A stretch of 64,000 bases of DNA from positions 1,116,001-1,180,000 of the forward strand of contig NZ_FYEX01000001.1 of NCBI RefSeq assembly GCF_900187875.1, written 5' to 3'. Origin of the DNA: Polynucleobacter victoriensis. GTDB lineage: Bacteria; Pseudomonadota; Gammaproteobacteria; Burkholderiales; Burkholderiaceae. The notes beneath the pieces were generated by a model. The model worked only from the letters and a program-made list of their open reading frames with translations, had not been told where the DNA came from and did not search any database. Below, piece after piece: positions 59,775 through 64,000 of this stretch (its first letter is position 1; each line of letters opens with the position of its first letter). The position numbers and the translations under genes were made by a program.

Positions 59775-60720
59775 GATGAGTTATTTCAAAGTAATTTTTT
59801 GCTGCATTGGCATCTTGATTGATGGCCGTTTTAAGTGTTTCTAAATCGTTATATTTTTCTTCGTCTCTTAATTTTTTTAATAGCTCAACTCGGACTAATT
59901 TTCCGTAAACGTTTTGTTGAAAATTGAAAACATGAACTTCTAATAAATACCTTCCTGAGTCATCAACTGTGGGTCGTTGCCCTAAGCTTGCAACTGCAGG
60001 TAATGGATTGTCGCTTAAGCCGTGTACTTGTGCGATAAAAATGCCACGTGCTGCTGGTTTTCTTTTATGTAGTTTGTTGGCGACTGCGAGATTTAAGGTT
60101 GGAAAACCAAGATTTCTTCCTAATTTTTGACCGTGCAGTACATGACCGCTCAGCATATAGGGTCTACCCAATAATTCTTGAGCTAATTCCATTTGACCAT
60201 TCGCTAATGCAACTCGAATTGCTGAGCTAGAGATTCTTTCTTGATTTTCACTGTTGAGCGTGTCCATACGTTCAACAACAAAACCGTGCTGCTTGCCAGC
60301 TAAAGTTAAATCAGAAAAATTACCAGCTCGCTTGGCGCCATAGTGAAAGTCATCGCCAATTAAAATTGATTTCACTTGCAGACCTTGCACCAAAATTTTT
60401 TCTACAAAATTTTCAGGCGTGAGATTGGCAAACGTCTGGTTGAAGTGGACCACCAAAACTTTATCAATACCCATTTCAGCCAAAGCTTCTAGCTTGTCTC
60501 TTAGACCCAAAATTCTAGAAGGTGCTTTTTCAGGTGAGAAGTATTCAATTGGATGCGGCTCGAAAGTCATGACGCATGACTGAACACCCAATTGTTTAGC
60601 GTTATGAACAAGTTTTTTAAGCAATGCCTGATGCCCCCGATGCACACCATCAAAATTGCCGATGGTTAGGGCGCAGGGGGTCCAATCAGATGCGGGAGGG
60701 ATGCCTCTAATTACCTTCAC
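59767..60720 (-). CDS. ribF: Bifunctional riboflavin kinase/FAD synthetase
   Basis: A 317-residue enzyme making FMN and FAD. The N-terminal adenylyltransferase domain has LTIGNFDGVHRGHQALL (HxGH-type motif) and ILIGDDFHYGAKRAG. The C-terminal kinase domain contains GHVLHGQKLGRNLGFPTLNL and ARGIFIAQVHGL. It heads the ribF-ileS-lspA-coaBC-dut run and is divergent from purN with a 27-bp gap. No FMN riboswitch is present in that short gap. Confidence 0.96.
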   Translation of the reverse strand: MKVIRGIPPASDWTPCALTIGNFDGVHRGHQALLKKLVHNAKQLGVQSCVMTFEPHPIEYFSPEKAPSRILGLRDKLEALAEMGIDKVLVVHFNQTFANLTPENFVEKILVQGLQVKSILIGDDFHYGAKRAGNFSDLTLAGKQHGFVVERMDTLNSENQERISSSAIRVALANGQMELAQELLGRPYMLSGHVLHGQKLGRNLGFPTLNLAVANKLHKRKPAARGIFIAQVHGLSDNPLPAVASLGQRPTVDDSGRYLLEVHVFNFQQNVYGKLVRVELLKKLRDEEKYNDLETLKTAINQDANAAKNYFEITHHV

Positions 60721-60747
60721 GTTAAGGTATGAATTATATTGGCGGGC

Positions 60748-61386
60748 ATGACTTCAATTGTGATTCTTATTTCTGGTCGTGGCTCCAACATGGAAGCCAT
60801 TGTTAAAGCAGCTCAAAATGAGGCCTGGCCGGCCAAGATTGCAGCTGTTATTTCTAATCGCCCCGAGGCTGGAGGCCTTGATTTTGCTAAGTCTCATGGC
60901 ATTGAGACTGCTGTTTTAGATCATCGATCTTTTAAAGATCGAGCCAGCTTTGATGCCAAATTGGTCGAATTAATTGATTCCTATAAGCCTGATTTGGTGG
61001 TTTTGGCTGGGTTCATGCGTATTTTGACTGGGGATTTTGTGAGGCACTATGAAGGGCGTTTATTAAATATTCACCCCTCTTTACTGCCATTATTCCCTGG
61101 ATTGCATACTCATGAGCAGGCGCTAGAGGCTGGAGTGAGTGAGCATGGCGCCACGGTTCACTTTGTTACAGAGGCTTTGGATCATGGGCCTATGGTCATT
61201 CAAGCAAGTGTGCCTGTCTTGCCTGGTGACACGCCTGATACCTTGGCTCAGCGTGTTTTAAAGCAGGAACATGTGATTTATCCACGCGCAGTGCGCTGGT
61301 TCATTGATAATCGCCTTTCTATTAGCGAAAATCGAGTTTTAGTGAGTCCACCAGAGGCTCAGCTACTCACCTCTACGGATAAATAA
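60748..61386 (+). CDS. purN: Phosphoribosylglycinamide formyltransferase
   Basis: A 212-residue folate-dependent GART, the third step of purine synthesis. The start is ATG 60748 (TSIVILISGRGSNMEAI), which fits the family; a TTG at 60739 is possible but adds only three residues. Catalytic segments: the GRGSNMEA phosphate loop, LNIHPSLLPLFPGLHTHEQALEAG (with catalytic Asn and His) and a later DHGPMVIQA with the catalytic Asp. The start is near ribF and purN precedes the methyltransferase by 3 bp. Confidence 0.96.
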   Translation: MTSIVILISGRGSNMEAIVKAAQNEAWPAKIAAVISNRPEAGGLDFAKSHGIETAVLDHRSFKDRASFDAKLVELIDSYKPDLVVLAGFMRILTGDFVRHYEGRLLNIHPSLLPLFPGLHTHEQALEAGVSEHGATVHFVTEALDHGPMVIQASVPVLPGDTPDTLAQRVLKQEHVIYPRAVRWFIDNRLSISENRVLVSPPEAQLLTSTDK

Positions 61387-61389
61387 TTA

Positions 61390-62751
61390 ATGTCTACTGA
61401 TCAAAAAGCCATTGCGGCCCGAGCAAAAGCACTGCCTCAGCATGTCGAGCATCTTGGCGTTGTTATTACTGAGTTGATGAAGTTTGCTCACCCTGCTGAT
61501 ATGGTTGTGAGTAGGTATTTCCGCTCAAACCCACGTTTGGGTAACAGAGACAGAGCGTTAATTGCAGAAGCTTCATTCACCTTCTTAAGAAGAAAAACAG
61601 AGATTTCTCAATTTGCTGAGAGTGGTGCCGGTCCTTTGGCGCGCCGCTTAGCTTTGTTATCTCTCTTGGTCACCATGATTGAGAGTGGCCTGGGGTCTGG
61701 CAACAGAGCAGAGAGCGCCTTGGCGGATTTGGCTTTTGTGGTTCATCCTAATGAGATAGATTGGTTAAGGCGCTTTGGCACCATTGAACGTCAAAATTTA
61801 GCCCCTCTAACTCGTGTGAACTTGCCTGAGTGGATTTGGAATGCGCTAGGTTCATCGGTGTCTAAAGACGAGTGCCTACCGCTTGCGGAAGCGATGCTGA
61901 GAGCCGCGCCGCTCGATTTGCGCGTAAACACCATCAAAACCCAAAGAGATGAGCTTCTGGGGGTCTTAAATGACCTTGGTGGGCGTTATGCTGCGGAGCC
62001 AACTCCCTTCGCGCCCAATGGCGTTAGATTAAAGGGTAAGCCAGCTTTGCAAACCCAAGAATTCTTTAAAAATGGCTATGCTGAGGTTCAAGATGAGGGT
62101 AGCCAGTTGTTAAGCATGCTCTTAGAGCCAAAGCGCGGTGAGATGGTGGTTGATTTTTGTGCTGGCGCAGGTGGCAAGACCCTTTCATTGGGTGCCATGA
62201 TGAAGTCCAGTGGCCGTCTCTATGCCTTTGATGTATCAGAAAAGCGTCTAGCGAATTTAAAGCCGCGATTAGCAAAGAGTGGTCTATCCAACGTTCATCC
62301 AGTTTGGATTGATAACGAAAATGATGCCAAAGTTAAGCGTTTAGCAGGAAAAATCGACCGTGTGCTCGTTGATGCACCTTGTAGTGGTCTTGGCACTTTG
62401 CGTCGTAATCCTGATCTCAAATGGCGCCAGTCACCGCAAAGCGTGGCTGAGTTGACTCAAAAGCAGTTGTCCATTTTGACTTCTGCAGCCCGTTTGTTAA
62501 AACCAGGCGGTCGCTTGGTATATGCCACTTGCAGTTTGATTTCTCATGAAAATCAAGAGGTTGTTGAAGCATTTTTGGCTAATAATCCGCAATTTGAGCT
62601 AAAAGACCCTAAAGAGGTTTTAAGAGATAGCTTCCCGGTCATGGATGGTTTGCCGATTGGGGCAAGTAAAAATAACTCTTGGTGGCAGTTATTTCCTCAT
62701 ATTCACGGCACAGATGGCTTTTTTGGGGCAATTTTAGAAAGAAAAGCCTGA
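61390..62751 (+). CDS. RsmB/NOP-family class I SAM-dependent rRNA (cytosine-5) methyltransferase
   Basis: A 453-residue RNA m5C methyltransferase. The SAM site is VVDFCAGAGGKTLSLGAMM. The two catalytic cysteines are Cys331 in VDAPCSGLGTLRRNPDLKW and Cys381 in YATCSLISHENQEVV. The N-terminal half is helical but does not look like a clear NusB-type RsmB domain, so I do not assign it to position 967 of 16S rRNA; an RsmF or related target is equally possible. It overlaps nothing and follows purN by 3 bp. Confidence 0.85.
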   Translation: MSTDQKAIAARAKALPQHVEHLGVVITELMKFAHPADMVVSRYFRSNPRLGNRDRALIAEASFTFLRRKTEISQFAESGAGPLARRLALLSLLVTMIESGLGSGNRAESALADLAFVVHPNEIDWLRRFGTIERQNLAPLTRVNLPEWIWNALGSSVSKDECLPLAEAMLRAAPLDLRVNTIKTQRDELLGVLNDLGGRYAAEPTPFAPNGVRLKGKPALQTQEFFKNGYAEVQDEGSQLLSMLLEPKRGEMVVDFCAGAGGKTLSLGAMMKSSGRLYAFDVSEKRLANLKPRLAKSGLSNVHPVWIDNENDAKVKRLAGKIDRVLVDAPCSGLGTLRRNPDLKWRQSPQSVAELTQKQLSILTSAARLLKPGGRLVYATCSLISHENQEVVEAFLANNPQFELKDPKEVLRDSFPVMDGLPIGASKNNSWWQLFPHIHGTDGFFGAILERKA

Positions 62752-62810
62752 AGTTAGTAAAAGTAGCTAATTTTCATCTTTTTTCTTTATCTACCTTCTA
62801 AAAAACATGA

Positions 62811-62852
62811 TATTTATCAAACTCGCCAATTAAATGGTGAGCTTGATAAATA
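62811..62852. repeat. Long imperfect inverted repeat upstream of the desaturase gene
   Basis: Arms TATTTATCAA (62811-62820) and TTGATAAATA (62843-62852) are perfectly complementary; inner CTCGCC and GGTGAG add five pairs and one G-U. The remaining centre is 8 nt, AT-rich. No T tract follows on the plus strand. A TAAAAT hexamer (62862-62867) lies just downstream, so the repeat overlaps the expected -35 zone, as an operator would, or forms a hairpin in RNA starting upstream. A T run on the minus strand is interrupted. Confidence 0.7.
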
Positions 62853-62899
62853 AAACCTTGTTAAAATCCTATTCTTAAGTAAATAGAGAGGATGGCCGC

Positions 62900-64000
62900 A
62901 TGGCTTGGTTAGAAAATACCCGTGATTTTGTGTTGAATTGGTTGGCGAATGGTTACCTAGATTGGTCTGGGTGGCAGATTCTGCTCATCACATTGCTGTT
63001 AACTCATATCACGATTGCCAGCGTGACAATCTTCTTGCATCGCTGCCAAGCTCATCGTGCTTTGGAATTGCATGCTATCCCTGCACATTTTTTCCGCTTT
63101 TGGTTGTGGTTAACCACTGGTATGGTGACAAAAGAGTGGGCCGCGATTCATCGCAAACACCACGCTAAGTGCGAAACAGTAGATGATCCACACAGCCCTC
63201 AAATCTTGGGTATTGGTACTGTTTTATCTCGTGGCGCTGAGTTATATCGTGCTGAGGCTAAGAATAAAGAAACGATTGAAAAGTTTGGTCATGGCACGCC
63301 AGATGACTGGATTGAGCACAACTTGTACTCTAAGTATCAGTGGCAAGGTGTGGGCTTAATGCTTTTGATTGACCTATTCTTGTTTGGAGCTGTTGGCGCA
63401 ACAGTTTGGGCTGTACAAATGTTGTGGATTCCAATTACTGCTGCGGGCATCATCAATGGTATGGGTCACTACTGGGGCTACCGTAACTACGATTGTGAAG
63501 ATGCCTCTACCAATTTAATGCCATGGGGCATCATCATTGGTGGTGAAGAGCTTCACAATAATCACCATACCTATGCAACTAGCGCAAAGCTATCTAACAA
63601 GTGGTATGAGTTTGATATTGGTTGGGTTTATATCCGCACTCTAGAAATGGCTGGTTTGGCCAAGGTGAAGAAGTTGCCGCCTAAGCCAGTACTCTCAGAG
63701 ATCTCTCAAGCTTCAGAAAAAACATTGCAAGCTGTGATCGCCAATCGTTACGAGTTAATGGCGCGTTATTCCAAGGCTCTGCGTCAAACTTTTGATGCTG
63801 AAGTGAATCATGTACGAGAACTAGCAAATCAATTTAGTGATGAGCATTTGTGGCTATACAAGGATGAAGCTAAGTTGACTGATCAAGAGCGTGAGCGTTT
63901 AGAAAAGTTAATGGCAAGCAACAAGTCTGTGAAGTTAATGGTTGAAATGCGCCGTGATTTAGCTACTCTTTGGGAGCGTTCTCATGTTACTAAGGAGCAG
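62900..64000 (+). CDS. Membrane fatty acid (acyl-CoA/acyl-lipid) desaturase, 3' end missing
   Basis: The frame is open from ATG 62900 to the window end (367 codons) with no stop. GAGAGGA lies 8 bases upstream of the start; an ATG at 62892 hits a stop after six codons. The three di-iron histidine boxes are present: HRCQAH (47-52), HRKHH (84-88) and HNNHH (219-223). The membrane spans lie at about residues 25-45, 65-75, 150-175 and 178-190. The C-terminal tail after residue 260 is long, charged and helical, as in delta-9 desaturases of this branch. It should introduce the double bond in membrane fatty acids. The preceding inverted repeat may control it. Confidence 0.88.
   Translation, partial: MAWLENTRDFVLNWLANGYLDWSGWQILLITLLLTHITIASVTIFLHRCQAHRALELHAIPAHFFRFWLWLTTGMVTKEWAAIHRKHHAKCETVDDPHSPQILGIGTVLSRGAELYRAEAKNKETIEKFGHGTPDDWIEHNLYSKYQWQGVGLMLLIDLFLFGAVGATVWAVQMLWIPITAAGIINGMGHYWGYRNYDCEDASTNLMPWGIIIGGEELHNNHHTYATSAKLSNKWYEFDIGWVYIRTLEMAGLAKVKKLPPKPVLSEISQASEKTLQAVIANRYELMARYSKALRQTFDAEVNHVRELANQFSDEHLWLYKDEAKLTDQERERLEKLMASNKSVKLMVEMRRDLATLWERSHVTKEQ

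Noticed and set aside
1..64000. Mobile elements, CRISPR arrays, prophage remnants, tRNA or rRNA genes, toxin-antitoxin pairs
   Set aside because: No direct-repeat arrays, transposases, integrases, cloverleaf-like sequences or rRNA segments were recognised. The region reads as ordinary core chromosome.

Overview
The window looks like a stretch of core chromosome from a small-genome, fairly AT-rich betaproteobacterium of the family Burkholderiaceae, most like Polynucleobacter. This is inferred from gene content, gene order and protein style; no database was searched. Genes are packed tightly with many 1-15 bp overlaps or gaps. No insertion sequence, prophage, CRISPR array, tRNA or rRNA was seen, and no gene-free stretch exceeds about 200 bp. 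The two edge genes are cut by the window: waaA at the left and a fatty acid desaturase at the right.

Layout. 1-1844 (+): 3' part of waaA, then a TerC-family membrane protein behind a yybP-ykoY-type (manganese) riboswitch. 1913-7312 (-): queA-tgt-yajC-secD-secF. 7345-11189 (+): recG-oxyR-ubiA. 11191-16623 (-): glcD-glcE-glcF, a PLP-homeostasis protein and proC. 16682-17254 (+): cobalamin adenosyltransferase. 17273-25001 (-): yhdP, a nitrilase-family hydrolase, tldD, then aroG behind its own leader. 25046-27853 (+): glnE. 27839-30411 (-): nadK-recN. 30458-36346 (+): hrcA-hemH-grpE-dnaK-dnaJ. 36362-41594 (-): AI-2E-type permease, hda, a HAD phosphatase, pcnB, folK, panB. 41653-42705 (+): purM. 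42711-47877 (-): murJ, SirB1-family protein, mutL, miaA. 47973-51229: rpsT (+), a DUF3579 protein (-), argF, argG, ppnP (+). 51226-51902 (-): two small exported proteins. 52084-54737 (+): clpS-clpA. 54734-60720 (-): ribF-ileS-lspA-coaBC-dut. 60748-64000 (+): purN, an RsmB/NOP-type RNA methyltransferase, and the desaturase.

The genes are mostly housekeeping: protein export (SecDF-YajC, LspA), tRNA modification (Tgt, QueA, MiaA), proteostasis (GrpE-DnaK-DnaJ, ClpS-ClpA), DNA repair (RecG, RecN, MutL), arginine, purine, cofactor and ubiquinone synthesis, and nitrogen and peroxide control (GlnE, OxyR).

The most notable content is regulatory and lies between the genes. Upstream of aroG (minus strand, 18440-18580) there is an unannotated 25-codon ORF with a run of eight consecutive aromatic codons (F Y F F Y F W F), followed by a GC-rich hairpin with a long T tract and a possible competing antiterminator. 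This is a textbook layout for ribosome-mediated attenuation of DAHP synthase by aromatic aminoacyl-tRNA supply, and I am not aware of a description of it. Other signals are the Mn-type riboswitch before the TerC gene, a matched pair of sigma-32 promoters before grpE and dnaK (one lying inside the hemH terminator hairpin), several starts that look leaderless, and a long inverted repeat before the desaturase gene.
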